This document shows, piece after piece, positions 1-11,600 of a stretch of DNA of 64,000 nt (position 1 is its first letter; each line of letters begins with the position of its first letter). The position numbers and the translations under genes are program-made. The notes beneath the pieces are model-generated. The model worked only from the letters and a program-made list of their open reading frames with translations, did no database searches and was not told the origin of the DNA. Source of the stretch: Acanthaster planci (lineage: Eukaryota > Echinodermata > Asteroidea > Valvatida > Acanthasteridae). The DNA lies in contig NW_019091371.1 in assembly GCF_001949145.1 (NCBI RefSeq), forward strand, positions 2,564,521 through 2,628,520. Reading direction: 5' to 3'.

Positions 1-3000
1 AAAAAAATCTAAGGTCACAGGCTATGCGCAGTACTCGACCAGATTGACCTGTTTCTCTTGGAAAACTTAAAAAGTACGTCTGCCCACCATATCAATTCAT
101 GCCCACAGGTTCTGGACACGCGATAATTGAGGGCGCTGGGATATCCACTAGAGATCTCGACTCTGAGGTGGATCCACCCCGGCGTCGAGGTCTTCAGTAG
201 GCATCCAAACGACCACAAGGTAAGGCAAAACAAGTTCTAAGCTCAAGTACCCGAGTAACGGCGGGACTGCATCGACCTATTTAGATTTAGCATAAATATC
301 TGGGTACTAAATGTTTAATAAATGATCGATACTCAAAATGAGTGCTAAATATTTCATTAAAATGGTTTTTAATGATACAGGTTTTCCTGGCCAAATTCGG
401 AAAATGTGTAAATGAATTAGTAATGGCAACATTCGTTTCGAGTGAAAATTCTATTTAACTAATAAAAAATTCTATTTCAGTGAAGTAGCATTCAGTCGGA
501 TATTGCACTGGTGGCATTCATTTTTGTGCGAAATCGAATGTACTTCTGCAATCCTGCAGTCATCTTAATTTGAACTCAATCTATTTCGCAAAATGTTCAG
601 GCGATTTCGCGCGAAATGTTATTTAAGGTATACCTGGTCCAGAATTGGAATTCGTATTTTCTTAGGAGTGTTTAGTTGAATGGTTAAATGTTCATATATT
701 CATAGCTGAAATAGACCATTCATGTTGTCTTTAAAAACATACCGACTATTATACAAATCCTATAAAAACACTGACGCCGAGGTAACCTTTCCTTCTCGTG
801 CTACGTTTTTGCCGCAATCATATAAAATACACACGTGGCCTTCTTGAAATGGCTGAATGGGAATATACAGAAGAATCATAGACTTTAATTGATGTACATT
901 TTGATAACAAACACACGTCCATTACGTCCATTATCAAAGTGGTGTCATGATTTCTGTAACCCTGTAGGCCTATATATCTGATCAAATTGAACGCAAATTT
1001 TGTGAATTTGAATGAAGCAAATGAAAATGAATACTCAATACCGACCGTTTATGGTAAAAGACAGATTTTCGGTGAATAAGATTGTACATTGGTTACAACT
1101 GGCAAAGAATGCGTCAAATCGAAATCCTAATCTCTTATTTGTAGCCTCTTAGATGAAATGTAATGCATATTATTTACTTGAAGGATGCAAAACGAAGTCG
1201 AATGCTCGTATTGCGAAAATAAAACCAGGTTTTAAGTCGTTTTCAACAACCACGCCAAACTGAACTTTTACTTTACCAATCAAACAGCACATTTTCCAAA
1301 AATTGGCCAGGAAACCTATATTAGTTGAGGGTTTAAAGTCGATCTAATACATATGCATTGCCTGTCGAGTTTATATGTTAAAAGGGTCGCTAATACAGTG
1401 ACATCTATCCGAAGTCCCAAAAGAAGCTGTGACGGACGTGCTTCTGTTTTCCCTACCGACCACATACGCAGAAAGAAACACATATGCCCACATTTTTGTG
1501 TGCCACCATTTTGTCATGTGTTGCAGGGGTATACTATACTCCTGAAAGATAATTGTGCAATTGCCTGGCTAAGGTGACTTGTCAATTGTTGTCACACTCT
1601 TGATCTTTTGTTCTTTTCACATACTTGTTCGATCGATCTTCCATGCCCGTCTGTCCTCCCACGATAACCTAATAGATCATACCCCCAGAAATACAAGAGA
1701 AACTTTGAACTGAATGTATATAATAAATTAATTACAATGTTTGAGACGACCTGATTCAACATTATCTCGTGGGCGGGTATACTTATGATGAAATCTGCTG
1801 TATACTCCAAATTGGACATGACTTGGGTTGCACGCAGGCACACGGAAGTCTTTTCAACAGTAATGTTTCTTTGTTAGCTCCATAAATATAGTGCTGACAA
1901 GCTGGCAGGCTGTCTGTGCTCATTGGCCTATCCACCATGGCATACACACCCACAAAAACAATATTATCTGAAAATTAAATCAAGTGATAATTGCCCCCAA
2001 ACATTCAATAAGCAGTTACGTATCCACGGCACAATTGCCCAAAGCAATTTGCTATCGAGCATTTGCGGATTTCCAGGTGAAATTGAGGGGAAAAAAGAAA
2101 ATGATTGTATCGAGTGGCAGATTCCTTCTAGAATTCCATGAACACACCTCAACACATCTTTACAGTAGGCAAGAGTGAACTGAACTGCGGATAAGTTTGC
2201 CTAAATATTTTGCAGAAAACTTTTCCCCCCTTAAGAAAATCATAAAAAAACTCAACGCACGACAGACGACGGGCAATGGACGACGCACAATGGACGACGC
2301 ACGACGGGCGACAAACGACTCACAACCGACGACGGAAAATGGTATATATGGAACTGGAAAATGGCAGAAGTGAGACATAACAAAAAGCGAGTGGTGACGG
2401 ACGACGGGCGAAAGCAGATATGGAATTCCATAAAAAAACAGATTACCAAGAAAACTTACCTTTTTGGTAACATGCGGGACCAGTAACTTCGTATGTACGC
2501 TATACGGAATTTGGGCAAGGCCAAGGACATTCTTCAGTCTCAGAGCCTTTAAAAATGGAGGTTTTTAACCACCTGATATATTTAGTGGCTTTTAAAAAAT
2601 TCTACTGTTCAAAGGCCCGAAAGTGAAGGAAACATTTCGCACAAAAAAATTGAACTTATTTTATAAAGAGGCATTGGACGAACACATATTTCAGTTTGTC
2701 GTGGTGCTTTACAAGAATTTGCAATAATTCGTTATTTCTTTAAATTAACAAAGAAGACTGTATGCCATATGCTAATTATGTTTTCGTTTGAGTGTTCAAG
2801 ATTTTAAGTTGTAATGTTCCTTAAGTCACCAGAAAACAGTGGATTTACTCTTAAACATTAACTGCGATTCAACAATGTAAATGTTTTTCTAGAGGTCGTT
2901 GGATGACATTTTAAGGAAGTTAAACTTTCCCTTCTGTGACGATAAAGCAATTAAGGATATTCAGTGATTATGTGTCTCATTTCACAAGAACACAAACTTA

Positions 3001-3150
3001 GAGCCATATATTCAAGTCTGAAGCCTTTCATTAAAATACGTCAATGGTATGAGCGACACATAGGCTATATGTGTCTCCAACTGTTGTATATACCCGTTTG
3101 TATAGGTTATGCATATCATGTTAACATAAATGTCCTTTCTTTGCTTTGTA
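1..3150. other. Upstream non-coding region, no gene recognised
   Basis: AT-rich sequence with only short open frames that lack family motifs. A GT donor-like site (CACAAG followed by GTAAGG) sits near 220 on the + strand, but the frames leading to it contain stops, so I do not call an exon. A short minisatellite is listed separately. Any 5' exon of the transposase-derived gene at 3151 should lie here, but I could not identify one. Confidence 0.5.
2250..2345. repeat. GACGACG-rich minisatellite
   Basis: Degenerate tandem copies of a roughly 14-bp unit built on GACGACGCACAATG and GACGACGGGC. The same word recurs once more near 2400. It is simple-sequence expansion with no sign of coding. Confidence 0.6.
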
Positions 3151-4059
3151 GCTGATCGCGATGTCCCGTCTGCAGACCCTGCGACACTTCAAAGAATCTT
3201 ACATGAAATCAATGATATGAAGAAGCGTCTACCTTGCGCTGGTTGTGACAGACAAAACAATCATTCCAGCTGTTTTATTAGTCAGGATGATATCACCTAC
3301 TACACGGGCTTCTCAGCGAATGAATTTGATATTACTGTTCAGAAACTAGAAGGACAATTTCGGTCATTTAATCACAGGAAACGAGCTCAGAATGGAATGA
3401 GCTTTTCGTTCCGAGAACTCTTTTTTATAGGATTGGTTAGGTTGAAGCACGATTTCCGTTTTGAACATATGGCGCATCTGTTTAAAATAGATGCGCGCCA
3501 CTGTTCTATTGCCTTTTTTAGATGGCTTGATTTTATTTTCACACTTTCAACAAATCTGGATTGGTCAAATAGACATCCGGTTTATAAACCTTGGCTAGAC
3601 AAGTTTATAAAGGAACTGAAAGACGTTCATGTATTAGATGAAATAGAACTAACTCAGGATACAGGTTTAAGGGCGTTATTATGCGTGGATTGGCTGAGCG
3701 GATCTGTTCTTTTTGCATCAGATGTTTATAACGATTCCTTACGGGCTAAAAATGTTAAAAACAAAATTAAAAACCAAAATGCTTTGTTGGCTGTGTTAAA
3801 GAAAAACCTAGAGCGTGGAATACTGAAAAGGGGTAATGAATTCATTGTGAAAAAATCTTTGAATGTTCGAGAAGATTTAACTCAGCTTGGTTTTGAAGTA
3901 AGAGAAAACGTATCTCATAGGAAAAGGGCAATGGAAGGTATTCGCGAATTTAAAATCTTAACTAACACAGATGGTTGGTCTGACTGGCATTTTAAAAAGA
4001 TTTGGCACGCTTGCTTCTTTTGTTTAGATTTAAAAACAAGATTGAATAACATTCTATGA
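3151..4059 (+). CDS. Transposase-derived exon (ISL2EU/Harbinger type), catalytic residues lost
   Basis: An open frame of about 302 codons begins right after a good splice acceptor (pyrimidine-rich tract then TTTGTAG at 3144-3150) and ends at TGA 4057-4059. Seen: DDITYYTGFSANEF, then a helix-turn-helix block (SFRELFFIGLVRLKHDFRF ... FKIDARH ... FFRWLDFI), which is the HTH_Tnp_4 arrangement of THAP/ISL2EU-type transposases. A DDE_4-like fold follows (ALLCVDWLSGSVLF; EFIVKKSLNVREDL; REFKIL). By alignment with the family, the second catalytic acid (ADRGF position) is Lys at 3850-3852 and the third (HVERAIG position) is Lys at 3922-3924. About 15-20 residues after the first Asp are missing. The frame is nevertheless uninterrupted. 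It is either a domesticated, catalytically dead transposase with an upstream exon I cannot find, or a young relic. An alternative start is the ATG at 3130, inside the presumed intron. Confidence 0.6.
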   Translation, partial: ADRDVPSADPATLQRILHEINDMKKRLPCAGCDRQNNHSSCFISQDDITYYTGFSANEFDITVQKLEGQFRSFNHRKRAQNGMSFSFRELFFIGLVRLKHDFRFEHMAHLFKIDARHCSIAFFRWLDFIFTLSTNLDWSNRHPVYKPWLDKFIKELKDVHVLDEIELTQDTGLRALLCVDWLSGSVLFASDVYNDSLRAKNVKNKIKNQNALLAVLKKNLERGILKRGNEFIVKKSLNVREDLTQLGFEVRENVSHRKRAMEGIREFKILTNTDGWSDWHFKKIWHACFFCLDLKTRLNNIL

Positions 4060-4252
4060 AAAGGAGTGGTGAACTTTAACCGAAAGAAAAAGTTACATTT
4101 GGAGGTTGAGTTGAAGTAACGGTTTGGTTTCACTGTTGGAATTAAAACATTTTGACATTAAGTTAATGTCATGTGAAGTTGACTGACTGGTTGTTAAAAT
4201 TATTATAAAGAGGAACAAAAACATTGACTGGAACAAAAGTTGAATTTGCGAC

Positions 4253-4320
4253 ATCAGAAGCGCCGGTACTGGGCAGTCCAGTACCGGCGCTCTACCAACT
4301 GAGCTGTCGAACCCAATTTG
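4253..4320 (-). repeat. tRNA-derived SINE head with a 13-bp perfect hairpin
   Basis: On the minus strand the sequence reads TTCGACAGCTCAGTTGGTAGAGCG, a clear tRNA D-arm / pol III A box. Directly after it, at 4260-4290, is a perfect 13-bp stem (GCGCCGGTACTGG with its complement) around a 5-nt loop. A B box can only be guessed at. It is not a functional tRNA; a tRNA-derived SINE or tRNA relic is the best reading. Confidence 0.55.
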
Positions 4321-4430
4321 GGTTATTTTCCAATTTGTCACCTTTTGTTTCGGCGGGCGCTGTCAGAAGCAATACAAACTGAAACACGCCGCCGCCCGAC
4401 AAAGACATTGACAAAAGGGAAGAATTGGTA

Positions 4431-4510
4431 ATATATGGCTAAGCGGCACAGGCTACGAGAGCACCGGTGCAGTGCCCAGGAGGTTTAAGGTTCGAATCTC
4501 TTATCAGTCA
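4431..4510 (+). repeat. tRNA-like SINE with A and B boxes
   Basis: A-box-like TGGCTAAGCGG at 4436-4446 and B-box GGTTCGAATCT at 4489-4499, at the spacing of a type II (Ser/Leu-like) tRNA. The acceptor stem does not pair, so this is a SINE head or tRNA pseudogene and not a working tRNA. Confidence 0.5.
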
Positions 4511-5543
4511 ATTTCTTCGTTTATGTTTCTAAAATTAAAGCAGATGTTCATGTTTGAGTTGTGTTGAAATAAATGCAGTAGGCTGCTGTTCCAAAGACGC
4601 AACACTTCATTTACGACTGTTTTTGTGCAAGGTGAGACCTCACTGGCTCCATATAAAAGTACCCAGGTATCTGCACAGTGTCAAAGTGAATGTTAATCAT
4701 CGATGAACGTTTCGACTGCTTGAATTTTCTATTGATAGGTTAACTTTCCAAATATAGGTAATATGTGATCACATGAGGAAGGTGCAGGCAGTGACATGTT
4801 GGCAAGCTCACTACGGAAAATGTTTTTTGTCGTGTAGTAACTGAACGTTAGGTAGCCAAGTTTTTCATGGTAATATTTTTTCTAGCTGAAAGAAAGGTTT
4901 AAAAGCCACTGCGGTTTCTTAATTCAACTAATGTTTTTTTATGGAGATATGAGTTTGAGTAAGTTGAACAATGTTTAAGTAATTGATGTGCTAGTATATT
5001 TTTTTAAGATTTTCATATTGAAATCGTCGACAATAATGGCTGTCATGCACTGCCGTCTATACCTTCTGGACAAGGAAGAGTAGGCTAGCTGGCTTTGTAG
5101 CTTAAACCTACATCTCCGTCGTTTCTCACCACCATTTTACAAAGTAATGTACAATCATAAAGGTGAAATATTTTACGAAATGAATATCTGCAATTGCCAT
5201 CTCAATCAGGTGGCATTCAACACGGCGGGAGGACAAGGGAGTTTGAGTAGTGCGTCGAGCGTCGTTTAAGAGCCAGTAGTTACACATGCGTTGTAATTCG
5301 GTACACGGTTATATGCATTGACAACCATTGCAAAGTCATGAAATCTAAAGAAAATGAGGCCGTGTCAGCGTTTGATCACGCTAAAAAAATTCAGTCCCTG
5401 AAACTAATACCTTATCAGTTCTAGCAGTTAGAAAAGCTCATACCGCATCGATAATCTAAAACGTTCAATTTGCGCCAAGTGCAGGTACACATCAATTTAA
5501 AGTAAGACTCATTTTCTGAATGTGGATGTACGAAACCTTTACA
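4511..5543. other. Non-coding, 3' flank of the receptor gene
   Basis: No frame with family motifs. The 3' UTR of the minus-strand receptor gene must begin at 5543 and run leftward, but I see no clean AATAAA on that strand close to the stop. Confidence 0.4.
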
Positions 5544-5693
5544 TCACGGTACGACAACTGAACTAGTTTCAGCTCGGCTTGGTCCGGGTTTGCCCAAGGT
5601 GTCCCGTGGACCGTGCTGGCTTGATACGGTCGATGGATGGATCCGCTCGGTCGGTTGTACCGTACTGCCTCTCGTGCTGTACACGGCAGCCAC
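5544..5693 (-). CDS. GABBR2-like: Receptor exon 16: short cytoplasmic tail
   Basis: Residues 725-773, VAAVYSTRGSTVQPTERI ... SSVVVP then TGA. Chosen because the acceptor TGAAAG|GTGGC is in phase with FFPK of exon 15. Ser/Thr/Pro-rich, with no heptad repeat, so no coiled coil. This is the least certain exon because tails are poorly conserved; an alternative tail exon further downstream is possible. Confidence 0.6.
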   Translation of the reverse strand: MAAVYSTRGSTVQPTERIHPSTVSSQHGPRDTLGKPGPSRAETSSVVVP

Positions 5694-8600
5694 CTTTCAG
5701 ACACAAACAATTCTTGTTATCCTTTCACAACATTTATACGCTTCCCTCTCTGACTAACTAGGTCGACAAAGAGTGCAACGTTGTGAAGTCACCTCAGATA
5801 AATGGCAGACCAGGTTCTTAAATGTTACACATAGAAAAGATTGAAAAGTTTGTGTTCTAAAGGTGGCGTTCTCTTGCGCAAATGAAGTGGCCTTTAATTT
5901 AATACTTATTTACAGTCGGGACTATCTGCTCTTCGGAATTAGCTGTAAACCATCCTACGCCAATTACTGGATGGGTCTCATTAGAATGCCTGCGGAGTGT
6001 GTTGCCCAGATATTCAATATAGATTGCTATACCCACAAAGTGGCAAAGGCACCTTCACTGTGCAGACTCTCCATTTGTCATATTGCCATACACAACTGGC
6101 ATTTCAAAATTCCTTTAAATAGATTTTGAACATTACTTCCAAACATTAAACTCCTGCACCATCCGTGAATCATGCAAAACCAGCCAGTTAAAAAAAAGAG
6201 AGGACATTTGTGAGTACTCTAACCTTTGGAAAGAACAGCATACATAGCGTTGCTGTGGTACAAAACATAACGAATCCAGCCAGGAGTGCGTAGGTGACAG
6301 ACACAGCGTCAGTGACGAGCACAGAGACGGGTACCACCACCACGCAGCACAGGCAGACGTTGTAGATGGACAGGCCAACGTAGTTACTGTCGTTCAGGCC
6401 TGAAACGTTGACATTTCTGTTTGACAGTGGAGAAAATTACGATAGGAATGATGTCGCATGAAATCTGAGTCCCTGTCTATGTTGTCGCTCTTCTGAGCAT
6501 CTTATCAGCAATGACGCATGTGAAATGTATTCAAAGAATGTTTATGCAATTTTTAAAAATGCTTTATACGCATTTACGTAACGAGGTTTACATTGAGATA
6601 TTGGCTAATTCTTTGGGCAAGAACGCTACCTATTGACTATAAGTTACTCTAAATATTCTAAAGCTGTGACAAGACACAACACTGCTATGGCTGAATTTGT
6701 TTCCAATGCTTGCATCCAGCATATAAAAGTAACTTACACAAATCATTTCATATTCTCAATATTTCCCCCCTTATCAATATGAATTTAAGTATTACATGGT
6801 AACAACAGCAGCCGATCCACAACCTGGATCTACACAACTTCACAGTTACTTCTTCTTCTGTAACGGCAATAAGTTCATTTAAGCCAGGAAAAAACAACCC
6901 AATTTCATGGCAAATTTGTGGCAATAGTAGGCCTAATTGTATTCAAGAATAAGGCCTAGCAGAGAGCATTGGCTTTATATACATAGGCAGTCATCCCTTC
7001 TCTAAGATTACTAAAGTTATGAGAGTCGCGACAACATTCTTTACTGGTGAATTGAGCACAGAGTCGTGGACTTCAACATGTACTATCTCGTTGAAAATTA
7101 CTATATGGTGAGCAGAGCTAAGAAATGTAACCAAGAATTCTTTTTTTGTGTGTGTGTTTTTTTTTCAGTTTGATCGACTGTAGAGTACCGAAGTGTGACG
7201 TCATTTTTGAGCCCGGAATCCAGTGCAAACAAATGGACTACTAATGTCTTCTACAAACATAATTGTGCGTACGACATTTTCACCTCAGTATCCTATAGAT
7301 GTTTACCTTGTCTGCCAGGCCAGAAAAGCACCAAACACCATGACGAATGCCTTGTAGATCAGTAGCGCCATCAGCCATATGATATTATGTGTCGATGTGC
7401 ACTGCACCAAAACTTCCTCGCGTCGTATAAAGTTCAGCTCATCTTCAGGAGTCTGGTTATGTTAAAATATGGATGCTCTATAGACCCGTATAAAATTATA
7501 TTACATCTAGGCGCAAAAGCCAAAGCAAATGCGAATTTGTGACGTTAGATCAAATTTCGAGTTATGAATTCGCAGACTTTGAATACAATTCAACACAGGG
7601 AATTTCGCTGAAAATATTTCATGACGTAAAAATCGTATTGCTCTTGCGTTCGCCAGAAGACCGAATCGGCCTTTCAAGCGATTTTGCAGCTTAAAGACCT
7701 TTTTCGCGTGGAGATTTGTCAAAGATGAATTCAATTTCGACTGATCAAAGCTCGTCCTTACAGAAAATGTGACTTTGAAACTGTGATCGCTTTTGCAACA
7801 TGTACAAAACGGCCCGAGAATGTGGAAGCCGCGCGCATTTTGATTTTCCTTTTTATATACAGAATACATCAGTTCTATTTTTCGCATACTTTTGTAGTGA
7901 AAAATCTAATCCGGAGACCTGCCTTCTTTTTAAAGGTTGCAGGCATGCCGTAACGTATAGGAGTTATAAACACAGTATTTCTGTGTTGTTCATTGCCATG
8001 CTATTGTTTTGAGAATTCCTTTTCTTTAATGAAATGATTTCCGTGTAAGGTAAAAGTCTGCATTTAAAACCACAGGTAGAATAGCAAAACTTCACAATTA
8101 ACGAAAATAGGTTTATTATGGTCAGCATGATTATTTCTCATATTACGTGTTTGTTACCATTCTTTTCCAGAGCCCGCCTCCAGCCACGTCCCATGGGGAT
8201 TGTATGTAAATATCTAAACCACGTGCTGATAGGGGATTATTGACAAAGAAAGTGCCTGGGCAAGCCTTGGAAAGCCCGGGCCTGTCTTTTATCAATGGCC
8301 AGTCTCTCTTATGTGTCTCTGAGCTGTAGACAGCTGTCTGAGTAGTTTCATTGTGTTGGGGGTGTCACATTTTTGTGGTTATAACGGAAGTGATCTCAAA
8401 ACGATCACCTTGGTGCAATGGGTGTAAAAAGTAGGCTCTGTGCAGTGAATTCAGCTGATACTCATATGACAGCGTCCGAGCATTAACATGAACAAATCGG
8501 CCCTGTTGCAGCGGAGGGTTAAGAATGATCATTTACCAAAAAAGGTGTTCATTCATGGATTTCGTTTTCGACTTAAAGAATCCACCTACGGCCTCCGAGT

Positions 8601-11600
8601 ATCCCTGCAGGCGACCTACCTGAGGAATCTTCCTCGTAACGACGACGATCGTCTGCGGGTCTACTATCTCCCTGGGGATCAGTATGGCCAGATCTATCAT
8701 CAGCAGGACACCAACAATAGCAATGAGATGGTGGTCCTTAATGACCTGTGGAGGAGAGGCCGTAATCGGATTATTGCATGTGATGATATTTTGTGGTATG
8801 ACACTGGTGGCATTTTACCCAAGGACGATTGAATCGATATAAAGCAGTATAGTCAAACCATTCCGCGAACTGTGCGTTTCGATTACTTCCCCAGCGCTAG
8901 CTCGTGCAAGTCCGACTGTGTTCGATTTGGCTCTCACATGACTTGTCGCACTTATACGACGCGGACGGCAACAGCCACGTGCCAGGGGAGGGTGCGTTGG
9001 TATGCATGCATAAAGATATACAGAGAGTATATTGCCAATACAGGCGCAATTAAGTATAGCTTTATTTAACGCATCCTAGCCTCGTCTCACTTCCGGTGCA
9101 GACTACTTTCCCCTTTTTAGAAGTTGGCTGCGACTGGCTGGCACCTTGGAGTGCTTAGAATTTGCAGCACATCACAGCATATCACACAATACAATATAAG
9201 GGAGACAGCGCTGCGGGGACAGATGACACTAATCAATAGCAACCTACATTTGCAATCATGCCAAAAATAATAATAAATTAATGAAAAAAGAAAATGACGA
9301 TGCATTTTCACTTACAGAGGGTCTGTAAAAAAACCCAAAAATCAAGCAAAAAAAAACACTAGTCACAATACTGATTTTTTTAAAGACAGGCTGACAACAT
9401 ACAGCATAGAGCCAAAGTGCTGTTACAAATAATAAGAACGGTACCTTTCTCTTCGTCTTGTTGTGGACAACGACGCTGTACACTCGCCACATCTTGGTGA
9501 ACATACCACCGAAGGCAAGCGTGAAAGCAATCGACAACAGCCACTCCCGAGCCTAATATGTGGGAACGAAATATACAGAACCATAGATCGCTTGCATGGT
9601 GCGCCATCATTGAGGAAGGGCTTTGTTCCTGTGTGGATGTGCCCGAGTAGACACTCTGTACTTTTACGGCCACTGAATTTACTAAACAAAAATTGCCCAT
9701 CTGCTAGTTCGCAATTTCCCGCCTGGGTGGGTTCCGATGCTCGTGAACCAACGTCAGATCACTGATTGCAATCTGGATCCTGGTGAAACAAACCGGCCCC
9801 AGTTTCATGGTTCCATGTAGCTCTATGTGTAGCTCTATGTGGGCGTGGTTTGAAGTGAAATGACGTCACACTTATGAACTCGTCACGCTGTGTATTTGTA
9901 TTTTGCAAACAGTCCTGTAACATAATCACGCACGCTTTCTTACGTATGCGTTTTCCTAAGGCAGTAGGATGGGACGCGAACCATCGAGCTCCCAAAGGTA
10001 TAAGTGCACATGTGCACAAAGTGTGACGTCATTTTGTTCTAGGTCTTATTTCAATCAGAGTTCAAGAAAGAGAATTGTGGCTTGCTTCCTCTCAGTTATG
10101 TTTAGATTTAGATATTATTATTTCTATTTGTTCTACTATTATTCAAACAGTTGTGTACATAAATATGCCAAGACCATAAACGTTCAACTGAGTTTGAACA
10201 ATCAAGAAAAATTTAAATCCCTGTTTAAAGATTTCATTTGACATATTTTTTTATTGACTTTGAAACAAATGACGTCTTCTCAGTTTTACCTTACAAATGT
10301 TCAAAAGTTGCGGTCTGTCAACAACAGACTCGTCCACTCCCATGATGACAACGCTCGTGTAAGCAAAGACCAAGCCTGTGGCAACTATATTGTTGAGCCG
10401 GGGACTCGACATCTTGACTTGCCTAGGACGAAAAAGACTCATTTCATTTCCTCGAATTCCATGGGTATCCCGCACGAGTTTCGGCCAACAGTGAAGCAGT
10501 GAAAGACTGGGCTGAGGACTTCATGCATGTTTTAATAATTATCAACAGTCTCCCGCCTCCCCTGTCTCACGTGTACAGGGTGTCCCAGAAAAAAAAAAAA
10601 AACCTGATGAAAGGGGTTAATATGCCCCAATCATGAGATGTGATTATAATGTATAAGGATCTCCGAAAAGTAAAAGCAGTATTCTTTCTAATGATACTTT
10701 GATGGTATCCTTCCTTTCATGCATGACTGGACACCATTGTCTTGAAAATGGGGCATCCGAACTCAGTTGTAACACTTTGGATGCACTCCGGGAGCTATTG
10801 AGCAAACTCCCGTCTCATCCTGAGGTCTCCACGCAAAAGTTGGTAGCGGATGTGCATTCCGTATGGATGGAACTGCAGGTCTAACTGCGTCATATTAAAC
10901 GAAGAAGGGGACAGTCCAAGTCCATTCTTCCTGCAACTGGTTCCCCTTGGCTGTTCGACAAGTTGCTGTCGAACGGCAGCAACGTTTTCAGGGGTTCGCA
11001 CTGGGCGCCTCCTTCCCGAATGACCCTTATTCAAATTAAGGCTTGTCCCTTGTCCCGGTATTTGCGCACATTTTCCCAGATGGCCGACTTTGACGGTGGA
11101 TCCCTATCAGGGAAGGCTTCCCTAAATGCAGCTTGGGTGGCTTGAAAGCTCTTGTTTTCAAGAAATTTCGTCACGAAAAACACTCTTTGCTCATTGGTAA
11201 GTTGCACCAGGTTGCAGACTTGCTGTCCTGCTTCGAACACTTTTCAACACTGCGCTGGCCTACCCTGGGGCAAGTCAACACATTTAAACCAGATTATTGC
11301 ATAACTTGAAAGTGACAAAAGGCAATTAACATGACCCTTTGTTGTTACTTTCAACCATGACAGAGGACAACCTCATTCACTGGTTTATCCAAAGTGTCAC
11401 AACTGAGTTCGGATGCCCCATTTGCAATACAACGGTGTTCAGTCATGCATGATAGGAGGTATACCGTCAAGGCATCATTAGAAAGAGTACTGCTTTTATT
11501 TTTCACAGATCCTTGTACGTTATAATCATATCTCATGGTTTGGGCATATTAACCCCTTTCCTCAGGGTTTGTTTTTTTCTGGGACACCCTGTACAGTGAA

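Noticed and set aside
100-225. Possible exon ending at a GTAAGG donor
   Set aside because: The candidate frames are short, meet stops or lack a paired acceptor, and match no family I can name.
4253-4510. Functional tRNA genes
   Set aside because: A/B boxes are present but the acceptor and anticodon arms do not fold, so these are SINE or tRNA relics.
5579-5761. 60-codon + strand frame
   Set aside because: Antisense to the proposed last receptor exon; no motif.
8488-8832. 114-codon open frame on the + strand
   Set aside because: It is antisense to receptor exon 13 (8620-8745), whose splice sites and TM4 motif fit the minus strand; the + frame has no family motif.
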